Origin: JAFNGF01 sp964567045
GTDB lineage: Bacteria; Planctomycetota; Phycisphaerae; Sedimentisphaerales; Anaerobacaceae
Assembly: GCA_964567045.1 (NCBI GenBank)
Contig: CAZMLE010000006.1
Coordinates: forward strand, 41,437 to 105,436
Length of the DNA stretch: 64,000 bases
Reading direction: 5' to 3'
Shown: positions 41,704-49,538 of the stretch, one piece after another
Position numbering within the stretch: position 1 is the stretch's first letter
Layout: every line of letters starts with the position of its first letter
The notes under the pieces: model-generated
The model's database searches: none
What the model saw: the letters and a program-made list of their open reading frames with translations, nothing else
Told to the model about the DNA's origin: nothing
Made by a program: the position numbers and the translations under genes

Positions 41704-43821
41704 ATGGTAGGCTTACAACTCCTTTTCTTCGCAACCGTTCTGTCCGCCGGAGGGCGTCCTGGGGAGGGCGGCGTGGCAGCCACCAATCCGCTTGGGGATC
41801 CCTTACGGGACGCAGAACAAAAAGCTCCTTTTGATTTTTTTGCGGTAAGCGACCTGGAAAGGGTTTTTGAAGATGGCTACAACCGCCCCGAGCTGCAAAG
41901 TGCGATAGAGATATTCGGCATAAGAAATGAGTATGTCTGTGCCCAGTGCGTAATCAAAGCCGGTAAAGATTTGGAGCGAGTCACTGTTTGTGCAAGTCCC
42001 CTAAGGCACGCTGAGAGTTCCGTTCTACTGCCCGAAAATAGCATTAATCCGCCTTACGTCTGGCGGATAAAGTTGAATTTTGTCGGCTCAATTCCAATCG
42101 AGCAAAACACACCAAAGTATAGAAAAGCCGATTTGATTCGTCCCGCCCCTGCGCGGTTTCCTGATTACCTGGCTGAAGAAAAAGAAACCTCCGTTGAGAA
42201 AGATACATACAAAGCTGTTTTTCTGACCATAAAGATACCGCGGGATGCCGATGCCGGCACTTACACCGGCAGTATTATCGCCAAAACGGACGCCGGCGAT
42301 AGGTCTTTGCCTCTACGTCTTACGGTTTATCCGCTGACGCTGCCCGATGAACGTCATTTAATGGTCACCGAATGGTATACGACCGGCAGATTTCAGAAAT
42401 TTCATGGCATAGATTCATCGGACCCAGAGCAATTTTACCAGATGCTGGGGGTTTATGCCTCAAACATGGCCGAGCACAGGCAGAACGTGTTCAGGGTCAG
42501 CCTTGACTTGATTAGCAGCAAGCTGAGCGAGGACGGCAAACTCAAATTCGATTTTTCACGGTTCGACAAATGGGCACAAATTTTCTGGGACACGGGCAGG
42601 ATGAATCTGCTGGAAACAGGCTTTGTGGCAAGATTTGGCCAGGGCGGCTGGTCCAGCCGCGAGATTGTGCTGAGAGATTTTCGCGTTGAAAAAGAATCCA
42701 CAAGCCGGATGATAACGGTTCCCGGCAAAGAATTTTTGCCACAATTTCTGCCGGCACTGGAAAACCACTTGAGAGAAAAAGGCTGGCTGGAAAAAACTGT
42801 GTTTCACATCGCCGATGAGCCTTCAAACCATAACGTGATGAGCTGGCGAGAGGCCTCGCAGTTCGTGCATGAGCATGCCCCGGCCCTTAGAAGGATAGAT
42901 GCGATTGAGACTACTCACTGCTTCGATAGATTGGAAATCTGGGTTCCAAAATTGGACTATCTGGCTACCTGGTATGACACTTACGAAAAGGCCCGACAGC
43001 AAGGCTGCGAACTGTGGTTTTATACCGTCGGGATATTTCAAAAAGGCTCTTATCCAAATAAGACCGTCGATGTCCCTCTCATAGAGTCGCGCATCCTGCA
43101 CTGGCTGAACTACCGCTTTGGCTTAAAAGGCTATCTGCACTGGGGGTTCAATTCCTGGACGGATGACCCCTATAACGCTCCAGGGGAGCACCGCGGCGAC
43201 GGCTGGCATGTATATCCGAGGGACCCCGCCCTCCCGATCAGGGATGGCCGAGCCAGGCGGGAACCCAAAAAAGGCGGGCTGATTAATTCCCTGCGCTGGG
43301 AGCAAATGCGGAATGGGATTCAGGACTACGAATACCTCTGGATGCTCGAAAACAAAATAAAACAGGTCAGAGATACGTGGCACGGGCTTCCAGCCCGTGA
43401 AAACACGGCCAAGATGGCCGTGCCACCATTGTCAACAATGATAGAACCCTCGCGCAGACCGGCAGAGATAGCTTCGCAGATCGTCAAGACGATACATCAG
43501 TATAGTAAAAACCCGGCCGTCCTGTATGCCGCAAAAAGACAGATTATTGATGAGTTGCTGGACCTGGATAAGTCGCCGAAGCTAATCGTTCAGACCAACC
43601 CGCTTGAGCATTCGACAATAGCCAACGATTGTGCTGTGGATGTGTACGGATATGCCGAGACAGAAACCAAAATAGTCATCAACGGCAAAGAGACGCCTGT
43701 TTGTGACGACGGTCTATTTATGGAGAGCACCGTGCTCTCAAAGGAAAATACGATTGTGATTGAGGCCCAGAGCAAGTCGGGCAAAAAAACGATAGTCCGC
43801 ACCTTCCAGGTTCTATATTAG
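41704..43821 (+). CDS. Secreted DUF4091 (glycoside-hydrolase-like) protein
   Basis: A 705-residue protein with a hydrophobic N-terminus (LQLLFFATVLSAGG). A beta domain (about 30-210) precedes a TIM-barrel-like part with VFHIADEPSNHN, DYLATWYDTYEK-like LDYLATWYDTYEK, and GYLHWGFNSWTDDP. DUF4091 then ends the core with LRWEQMRNGIQDYEYLWML. The acidic residues in IADEP are likely catalytic. Probably an extracellular glycosidase. Four repeat-derived inserts are read in frame: NPLGDPLRD, INPPYVWRIK, PRDPALPIRDGRARREP, and WHGLPARENTAKMAVP. Confidence 0.82.
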   Translation: MVGLQLLFFATVLSAGGRPGEGGVAATNPLGDPLRDAEQKAPFDFFAVSDLERVFEDGYNRPELQSAIEIFGIRNEYVCAQCVIKAGKDLERVTVCASPLRHAESSVLLPENSINPPYVWRIKLNFVGSIPIEQNTPKYRKADLIRPAPARFPDYLAEEKETSVEKDTYKAVFLTIKIPRDADAGTYTGSIIAKTDAGDRSLPLRLTVYPLTLPDERHLMVTEWYTTGRFQKFHGIDSSDPEQFYQMLGVYASNMAEHRQNVFRVSLDLISSKLSEDGKLKFDFSRFDKWAQIFWDTGRMNLLETGFVARFGQGGWSSREIVLRDFRVEKESTSRMITVPGKEFLPQFLPALENHLREKGWLEKTVFHIADEPSNHNVMSWREASQFVHEHAPALRRIDAIETTHCFDRLEIWVPKLDYLATWYDTYEKARQQGCELWFYTVGIFQKGSYPNKTVDVPLIESRILHWLNYRFGLKGYLHWGFNSWTDDPYNAPGEHRGDGWHVYPRDPALPIRDGRARREPKKGGLINSLRWEQMRNGIQDYEYLWMLENKIKQVRDTWHGLPARENTAKMAVPPLSTMIEPSRRPAEIASQIVKTIHQYSKNPAVLYAAKRQIIDELLDLDKSPKLIVQTNPLEHSTIANDCAVDVYGYAETETKIVINGKETPVCDDGLFMESTVLSKENTIVIEAQSKSGKKTIVRTFQVLY
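41788..41811. repeat. 24-bp repeat CCGCTTGGGGATCCCTTACG..., copy 1
   Basis: Identical 24 bases occur at 44503-44526. Both copies lie inside genes, on the coding strand of the DUF4091 gene and on the non-coding strand of the PhoD-like gene. Confidence 0.85.
42043..42072. repeat. 'PPYVWRVK' palindrome inside the DUF4091 gene
   Basis: ATTAATCCGCCttacgtctGGCGGATAAAG, read as INPPYVWRIK. Confidence 0.85.
43220..43266. repeat. GGGACCCC...GGGAACCC element inside the DUF4091 gene
   Basis: A 47-bp member with a longer centre of the hairpin family at 15814 and 28859. It adds about 16 residues directly before the conserved LRWEQMRNGIQDYEY motif. Confidence 0.65.
43377..43426. repeat. 50-bp palindromic element, copy 3 (inside DUF4091 gene)
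   Basis: GTGGCACGGGCTTCCAGCCC to CCGTGCCAC; same length and stems as copies 1 and 2 in the GrpE-like gene 15 kb away. Read in the same frame as copy 1. Confidence 0.92.
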
Positions 43822-43894
43822 TCGCTCGTCGTCCGTGGCTCGCCTCACGGATGGCAGGATGGATGACAGGGTCGGTAATTATACGTGGGAAATC

Positions 43895-44167
43895 CTATTT
43901 GGCCGAGTTATCCTCATTGTCGTGAGGATCAGTTGGCGCAGGTTTTAGTCCGAGCATCTTCTTAATCTTATTACTGGCACTCCGAAGTTTTTTTCGCTGG
44001 CTATCGCTCAAAAAAGAAGACAACTTTTTTTCTAATAACATTCTCAGGCCCAAGATTTCAAGCCCGACCAACAACAGCCATGAGCCGGGCGTGAAAGGAG
44101 TGATTAAAGCCAGAAACCCCAACATAACGAAAATAATCCCCAGCGTTTTTCTCAAAATCCTTTTCAT
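43895..44167 (-). CDS. Small membrane protein, PGPGW-like
   Basis: A 90-residue protein with two predicted membrane segments (about 8-24 and 28-46) around TPFTPGSWLLLVGLEILG, resembling the PGPGW family of small transmembrane proteins of unknown function. A basic helix and an acidic tail follow. It lies just upstream of the PhoD-like gene on the opposite reading side, ending 8 bp from it, so the two could be co-transcribed. Confidence 0.6.
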   Translation of the reverse strand: MKRILRKTLGIIFVMLGFLALITPFTPGSWLLLVGLEILGLRMLLEKKLSSFLSDSQRKKLRSASNKIKKMLGLKPAPTDPHDNEDNSAK

Positions 44168-44174
44168 TCTCTTG

Positions 44175-46082
44175 TCAGAATTTTACCCGCCAGACGTATG
44201 GCGGGTTTACTTTCATCATCTCAGTTGTCTCTGGTGGTAAGGATGCAATGTTCATGAGAGTTTTCATTCTATCGGTTCCCGGCTCTCCGACTCTGACTGT
44301 ATACTTTCCCTGCTTGAAGACCTTGGGTCTGTACGATGAGCCATTGATGCGAAGCGTGTAGACGATTTCATTGTCTGATTCATCGATAACTTGCACCACA
44401 GGATTGGTCATGCCACTGACTTCGATTGTTGGCAGATAGGCCGCTCCCTTGCGACCGTAGTTATCCTGCTGACTGATGGTCGCAGGCCAGCCCGGATATT
44501 GTCCGCTTGGGGATCCCTTACGGGACTCGGCGCCCGGCTCGGCAACATCCACATTTCGGGGCCAGCATTCGACGGTAATCTGCCTGGTCTTTTTGTTGAG
44601 TTTGACCAGGCCGAAGCCGGCAGCGCGAGTGGTCAGTTTGTCGTTATTTTCCTCCGGGCTGGGATTGGCGACCGCCAGCATAGTAATTCTATTTCCCAGA
44701 CCATCAAGGAATTCACCTAAGTGTTCTGGCATCCCTTCTTTGCGGTTCTTGCCCGGCTCCAGTGGCGCCCACCAGCGCAAGTAAAGGTTGGCGATGGATG
44801 GCACGCAAAGAGAATAGCCGGCGTCGTTCCAGTCGTCGATGCCGTGGTGAATGAAAGTGCCCAGATGCTGGTCGCCGCATATCATAAACGCAAATGCCTT
44901 GCGGATTTCGCTGAGGGCTTTGTTCCGCCCGGTCTGAGGCCAGCCGTTGCAATCCAGGTCAGCATACACACGGTAGTTGCGGCTGCCGTGCAGATGCGCT
45001 GCTCCGGCAAACAGCGTTTGCGAGAGCACGCATTTCATATCGCAGTCGCGCCAGTCTGCTGCCCATTCTCTCAGGAATTTGAGCTGACACTCCCCGAGTA
45101 ATTGAGCGCCGGGCACGTCCAGGCTTTTCGGATCATAATTGGGTTCGATGACATGATCGGGGCGTGTTCCCAGTTGCGGAACAAGCCCTTGCGGACCTGA
45201 CTTGAACTTGCGGTCCTCGATGATAGCAAAACTAATTCGGCCCACCGTCAGGGCGGTATAATATACGCCGATACCCCTCAGTACCGGCGTTGGATCATAA
45301 GGGTCGGGCAGATGACTGGTCTGTGCCCGCTCGACCATTTTCACATACTCCACCGGTGCAGCGTATCCGCCATCGTGGCCGGCACGAGTTTGCGAGAGCT
45401 TGCCTGCCGCACCCCATAGGTTGGCGTGACCCACATCATGATCGTCAGGAATTGTCACGGTGGGCGTGTTGCGAATGATTTCGCCGAAATCTCTGCCGAA
45501 CTTGAGCCAGTATGCGTAATGGTTGAAGTGATCGTACACCTGGTCGCCGGAGAAGAACAGAAGGTCAGGCTTGACCTTCTTGACGTTTTCGACGATGTCG
45601 GTTTTCGGTATATCTCCGCCGTGCGCAGGATAGATCGAGTTGCCGGTAAAAGCTGCCACCACGATGACATCTTTATCAACCGGGTCTTTGCGAATCGTGC
45701 CCGTGTAATAGGCATTTTTTCCATGAGCAACACGATATTCGATGTCTTTTGTGCAGTCCCAATTCTCAACCCGAAAGTGTGCCGTCCAACCTTCCTCAAT
45801 TACCTGGGCATCGGCTACTTGTTTCCACTTTCCACCTTCTTTTATCTCCAGACGCACTTTTCTTTCCTCATCTTCTTTTAGCGGATTAATCCGCCTTACG
45901 TCTGGCGGATAAAGCTGGGCGGTCATTTTGAGGATGTTGTTGTGCGCAGTATATAGCGCAAAGCAAATAACCTGGTCTCTGGGCACATCGGGAATCTTGA
46001 GCAGTTGGCTCCGCGCCGGCGGACTGACCAGCAGACTGCTCGCCATCAATGCCGCAAGTGCTTTTGTATTTACCAAGTTCAT
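44175..46082 (-). CDS. PhoD-like alkaline phosphatase/phosphodiesterase, secreted
   Basis: A 635-residue metallophosphoesterase of the PhoD type with a signal peptide (ALAALMASSLLVSPPARS). Metal-binding motifs are seen: FFSGDQVYDHFNHYAYW, TIPDDHDVGHANLWGAAG, LSQTLFAGAAH, and MICGDQHLGTFIHHG. It should hydrolyse phosphate mono- or diesters outside the cytoplasm. Three repeats are translated in frame: LYPPDVRRIN near residue 62, ESRKGSPSGQ near 520, and the C-terminal NPPYVWRVKF, which supplies the last codons. AAAGG upstream supports the ATG. Confidence 0.88.
   Translation of the reverse strand: MNLVNTKALAALMASSLLVSPPARSQLLKIPDVPRDQVICFALYTAHNNILKMTAQLYPPDVRRINPLKEDEERKVRLEIKEGGKWKQVADAQVIEEGWTAHFRVENWDCTKDIEYRVAHGKNAYYTGTIRKDPVDKDVIVVAAFTGNSIYPAHGGDIPKTDIVENVKKVKPDLLFFSGDQVYDHFNHYAYWLKFGRDFGEIIRNTPTVTIPDDHDVGHANLWGAAGKLSQTRAGHDGGYAAPVEYVKMVERAQTSHLPDPYDPTPVLRGIGVYYTALTVGRISFAIIEDRKFKSGPQGLVPQLGTRPDHVIEPNYDPKSLDVPGAQLLGECQLKFLREWAADWRDCDMKCVLSQTLFAGAAHLHGSRNYRVYADLDCNGWPQTGRNKALSEIRKAFAFMICGDQHLGTFIHHGIDDWNDAGYSLCVPSIANLYLRWWAPLEPGKNRKEGMPEHLGEFLDGLGNRITMLAVANPSPEENNDKLTTRAAGFGLVKLNKKTRQITVECWPRNVDVAEPGAESRKGSPSGQYPGWPATISQQDNYGRKGAAYLPTIEVSGMTNPVVQVIDESDNEIVYTLRINGSSYRPKVFKQGKYTVRVGEPGTDRMKTLMNIASLPPETTEMMKVNPPYVWRVKF
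44182..44210. repeat. 'PPYVWRVK' palindrome at the 3' end of the PhoD-like gene
   Basis: TTTACCCGCCagacgtatGGCGGGTTTAC. It encodes the C-terminal NPPYVWRVK just before the stop codon. Confidence 0.85.
44503..44526. repeat. 24-bp repeat CCGCTTGGGGATCCCTTACG..., copy 2
   Basis: Identical to 41788-41811, same orientation on the + strand, but here antisense to the gene it lies in. Confidence 0.85.
45882..45914. repeat. 'PPYVWRVK' palindrome near the 5' end of the PhoD-like gene
   Basis: ATTAATCCGCCttacgtctGGCGGATAAAG, here read from the minus strand as LYPPDVRRINP. Same DNA element as in the DUF4091 gene but other strand, hence another peptide. Confidence 0.85.
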
Positions 46083-46219
46083 AGTTGCCGCCTTTCTGCT
46101 CTTGACAATTGAACATCCAAGATTGACAATTGAGAAATTGACAATCGGGTAGACAGTGATTCAGAATAGTAAATGGTAAATAACAAATAGTCAATTCCAA
46201 ACCATAAGGACTCAGAGCC

Positions 46220-47017
46220 ATGCTCAGTTTCAGCAAGATTACTGTTAGCTTTGTCGCGTTGGGCTTCATGGCGGTAATTCTGGCAGGAGCAAGTTCGCCG
46301 GCCGGCTCGGACCAGAAACAAGCCGCCCAGGTGTTGATCGTCACCGGCATCGACCATCCTGCTCACAACTGGCGTCAGACCGCTCCGGTGCTGGCCGAGG
46401 TGCTGGGCAAAGACCCCAGACTGCAGGTGCGGACTATCGAAGACCCGCACTTTCTGGATTCGTCGGCACTGCAACGGTATGACGTCATAGTGCTGCACTT
46501 TATGAACTGGGAGCAGCCGGCGCCGGCAGATGCGGCACGGACTAATCTCCGCGAATTTGTTCGCGGCGGCAAAGGTCTATTTATTGTGCATTTTGGCTGC
46601 GGCGCATTCCAGGACTGGCCGGAGTTCGTCAACCTGGCCGGCCGAGTCTGGGACCCCAAGGCAAGGGCACATGACCCCCAGGGACCATTCCGCGTTAACA
46701 TCACCGCCACAGACCACCCGATAACGCAAGGGATGAAATCGTTCGAGACCGAGGATGAGCTGTACACTTGCCTGGCAGGTGATCGACCGGTGGACATGCT
46801 GGCAACCGCGCGCTCAAAAGTAGACAACAAGGAATACCCAATGGCGTTTGTCTTGAAATACGGTAAAGGCCGGGTCTTTCATAGCGCACTGGGTCACGAC
46901 GCCAAGGCTATTAGCAACTCGAATGTTGCTGAACTATTCAGGCGAGGCTGCGCGTGGGCGGCAGGTCTTGCCGCCGTGGCAGAAACTCGGACACAAAAAA
47001 TGGCAACAAGTAAATGA
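46220..47017 (+). CDS. Secreted ThuA-like domain protein
   Basis: A 265-residue protein with a signal peptide (VSFVALGFMAVILAGASS) and a ThuA-like (class I glutamine amidotransferase fold) domain: VLIVTGIDHPAHNWR, YDVIVLHFMNWE, GKGLFIVHFGCGAFQDWPE, and KYGKGRVFHSALGH. ThuA proteins act in sugar use, and secreted planctomycete members are linked with 3-keto sugar metabolism. AAGGA precedes the ATG. First gene of a four-gene + strand cluster. Confidence 0.87.
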   Translation: MLSFSKITVSFVALGFMAVILAGASSPAGSDQKQAAQVLIVTGIDHPAHNWRQTAPVLAEVLGKDPRLQVRTIEDPHFLDSSALQRYDVIVLHFMNWEQPAPADAARTNLREFVRGGKGLFIVHFGCGAFQDWPEFVNLAGRVWDPKARAHDPQGPFRVNITATDHPITQGMKSFETEDELYTCLAGDRPVDMLATARSKVDNKEYPMAFVLKYGKGRVFHSALGHDAKAISNSNVAELFRRGCAWAAGLAAVAETRTQKMATSK

Positions 47018-47030
47018 AGGAGTGAGTCCA

Positions 47031-47891
47031 ATGAAAGTCGGATTTGACATGTTGTTGTGGACAACGCACGTAACCAAGGAGCACCTGCCGCTGCTGAAAA
47101 CTCTCAAGAAGGTCGGCTACGACGGGGTCGAGATACCTGTATTTGGCGGGGATGCCGCACACTTTGAAAAAATTGGCAAAGCAATAAAGGATAATGGGCT
47201 TGCCTGCACCTCCGTGACGGTCATCCCCGACGAACAGCGCAATCCGATTAGCGCCGATGCCAAGTGCCGCAAGCAGGCGGTGGAGTATCTAAAGTGGGCG
47301 ATTGACTGCTCGCAGGCGATGTGCTCAGAGGTGCTGTGCGGGCCTATTTATCAGCCTCTTGGGATGTTCAGCGGGAAACCTCCTACCGAACAGGAAAAGA
47401 AACGTGCGGCTGATGTACATCGCAAAGCGGCTGAATATGCAGCTAAAGCGAATCTAATTTTGGCGGTAGAATTTCTCAACCGCTTCGAATGTTATCTGCT
47501 AAATACGATGGCTGACGCGGCAGCTTACGTCAAGCGCGTCAATCATCCGAACGTCGGCGTTTTGTTTGACACATTCCACGCCAACATTGAAGAGAAAGAC
47601 CCGGTCGGCTGTATCAGCAAGCACATTAAGGCAATCAAGCACGTGCATATAAGCGAGAACGACCGCGGCACGCCCGGCAAAGGACACATTGACTGGCCGG
47701 GTACATTCAAGGCGTTGCGCAGCGGCGGTTACGATGATTGGCTGGTGATCGAAGCCTTCGGGCGGGCCCTGCCGGACCTCGCCGCCGCCACCAAGGTTTG
47801 GCGGGACTTCTTCGCCAGACAAGAAGACGTCTACAAACAAGGGCTAAAATTTGTAAGGAAACAATGGAAAGCGGCAGGCCAATGCAAATAA
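47031..47891 (+). CDS. Sugar phosphate isomerase/epimerase family TIM-barrel enzyme
   Basis: A 286-residue protein of the xylose-isomerase-like TIM-barrel family, close to ketose 3-epimerases. Metal and catalytic residues are seen: the Glu in AVEFLNRFE, Asp in VLFDTFHANIEE, His in HVHISENDRGTPGKGHIDW, and Glu in VIEAFG. It likely isomerises or epimerises a sugar released by the neighbouring secreted enzymes; it has no signal peptide. The ATG at 47031 (GGAG 7 bases upstream) is chosen; the frame is open upstream into the ThuA gene. Confidence 0.88.
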   Translation: MKVGFDMLLWTTHVTKEHLPLLKTLKKVGYDGVEIPVFGGDAAHFEKIGKAIKDNGLACTSVTVIPDEQRNPISADAKCRKQAVEYLKWAIDCSQAMCSEVLCGPIYQPLGMFSGKPPTEQEKKRAADVHRKAAEYAAKANLILAVEFLNRFECYLLNTMADAAAYVKRVNHPNVGVLFDTFHANIEEKDPVGCISKHIKAIKHVHISENDRGTPGKGHIDWPGTFKALRSGGYDDWLVIEAFGRALPDLAAATKVWRDFFARQEDVYKQGLKFVRKQWKAAGQCK

Positions 47892-49498
47892 AAAGCTTTG
47901 TTCTTACGTCAATTGGATTTTTATTTTTTGGCGCAGGCCTGTGCCTGGCCGAGGAGGCGGGCTTTACCCGCCGTTCGTCTGGCGGGTTAAAGCCGATCTT
48001 CGATGGCAAAACACTCAGCGGCTGGAAGGCACCCGAGATGAGCTACTGGTCGGTCGAAGACGGCGCAATCACCGCTCAATCCACGCAGGAAAATCCCGTA
48101 AAATCGAATCAGTTCCTGGCCTGGCAATTGGGCGAATTAGACGACTTTGAGCTGAAGCTCAAGTACCGTATCGACGGAACGCCCGCGGCGAACTCCGGCA
48201 TCCAGATTCGCAGCCGCGTTCCGCCCGACGGCCATGTCGCCGGCTACCAGGCAGACATCGACAGGGGCGGCACGTACACCGGCGCCCTCTATGACGAGCA
48301 AGGCCGAGGGATGCTCGCCGAGCGCGGAGAGATATCCCTCATCGGCGCCGACGGCAAAAAGAGCAGCACCTCCCTGAGGGACTCTTCCGAGCTATTTGCA
48401 AACATCAAGAAGGACGGCTGGAACGATTATCACATAATCGCCCGCGGCCCACACATTATCCTGAAGATCAACGGCAAAGTCACCGCCGAGGTCATTGATA
48501 ATGACAAGGCCAACCAGGATTTGTCGGGCGTGCTGGCTTTGCAGTTGCACGCCGGGCCGCCCATGAAGGTTCAATTTAAGGACATCCAGCTCAAGCGGCT
48601 GAAAATGGAAAATAGAAAGAAAGTAGTCCTCGTCGCCGGCCCTGCCAGTCACGACTACGGCAGCCACGAGCACAACGCCGGCTGTTTGCTGCTGGCAAAG
48701 CTGCTCAACGAAAGCATGCCGAATATGTACGCGACGGTGTACACGAACGGCTGGCCCAAAGACCCAACCGCCTTTGACAACGCAGACGCGATCGTATTTT
48801 TCTGCGACGGGGGCGGCGGACACGTTGCCTCAGCGCACCTTGAAGAAGTTGACGAGCTGGCAAAAAAAGACGTGGGCATCGCTTGTCTTCACTACGCGGT
48901 AGAGGTGCCCAAAGGTAAGCCCGGCAATTACCTACTTGACTGGATCGGCGGATACTACGAGACGTACTGGTCGGTCAATCCAATTTGGAAAGCCGAGTTC
49001 AAGGAATTGCCGGATCACCCAATCACTCGCGGCGTCAAGCCTTTCGCCATAGATGACGAGTGGTACTACCACATGCGTTTTCGGGAAAACATGCAGAATG
49101 TAACGCCGATTCTTACCGCTGTCCCGCCCGACAGCACGCGCAAGGGAAAAGACGATCCTCACGGCGGCAATCCTTATGTTCGTGCCAGGATGGGCATGCC
49201 GGAACACGTGGCCTGGGCGTATGAAAGACCCCCGCGTCTTCTTGTCGAAGACAAGAGCGGGGGTGGGCGGGGCTTTGGCTTTACCGGCGGACACTGGCAC
49301 TGGAGCTGGGCGCACGATGATTTTCGCAAACTTGTGCTTAACGCCCTGGTGTGGATTGCCGGCGATGAAGTTCCGCCTAACGGCGTGCCCTCAAGAACGC
49401 CGTCTCTGGAAGAGCTTGAAGCCAACCAGGATTACCCGAGACCGGATAATTGGAATCGGGAAAAAATTCAACAGATGATTGAGCAATGGAACCGGTGA
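47882..49498 (+). CDS. Secreted DUF1080 (3-keto-disaccharide hydrolase)-ThuA fusion
   Basis: A 538-residue fusion with a signal peptide (FVLTSIGFLFFGAGLCLAE). Residues about 38-235 are DUF1080 (PIFDGKTLSGWK, YWSVEDGAI, NSGIQIRS, HIILKINGKVTAE), a concanavalin-like fold in which some members cleave 3-keto-glycosides. Residues about 245-500 are a ThuA-like domain (VVLVAGPASHDYG, DAIVFFCDGGGGH, GFGFTGGHWHWSW). The start at 47882 overlaps the epimerase stop by 10 bp. Directly after the signal peptide a 'GFTRRSSGGLK' insert comes from a palindromic repeat (47960-47994). Confidence 0.87.
   Translation: MQIKSFVLTSIGFLFFGAGLCLAEEAGFTRRSSGGLKPIFDGKTLSGWKAPEMSYWSVEDGAITAQSTQENPVKSNQFLAWQLGELDDFELKLKYRIDGTPAANSGIQIRSRVPPDGHVAGYQADIDRGGTYTGALYDEQGRGMLAERGEISLIGADGKKSSTSLRDSSELFANIKKDGWNDYHIIARGPHIILKINGKVTAEVIDNDKANQDLSGVLALQLHAGPPMKVQFKDIQLKRLKMENRKKVVLVAGPASHDYGSHEHNAGCLLLAKLLNESMPNMYATVYTNGWPKDPTAFDNADAIVFFCDGGGGHVASAHLEEVDELAKKDVGIACLHYAVEVPKGKPGNYLLDWIGGYYETYWSVNPIWKAEFKELPDHPITRGVKPFAIDDEWYYHMRFRENMQNVTPILTAVPPDSTRKGKDDPHGGNPYVRARMGMPEHVAWAYERPPRLLVEDKSGGGRGFGFTGGHWHWSWAHDDFRKLVLNALVWIAGDEVPPNGVPSRTPSLEELEANQDYPRPDNWNREKIQQMIEQWNR
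47960..47994. repeat. Palindrome of the CCCGCC/GGCGGG family inside the DUF1080-ThuA gene
   Basis: GGCTTTACCCGCC ... GGCGGGTTAAAGCC, longer arms than other members (one base missing in the left arm). It encodes residues between the signal peptide and the DUF1080 domain. Confidence 0.82.
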
Positions 49499-49538
49499 CA
49501 TGGTGAAAATCTGATAAGTACGGGAAAGGAGCAGCAGT

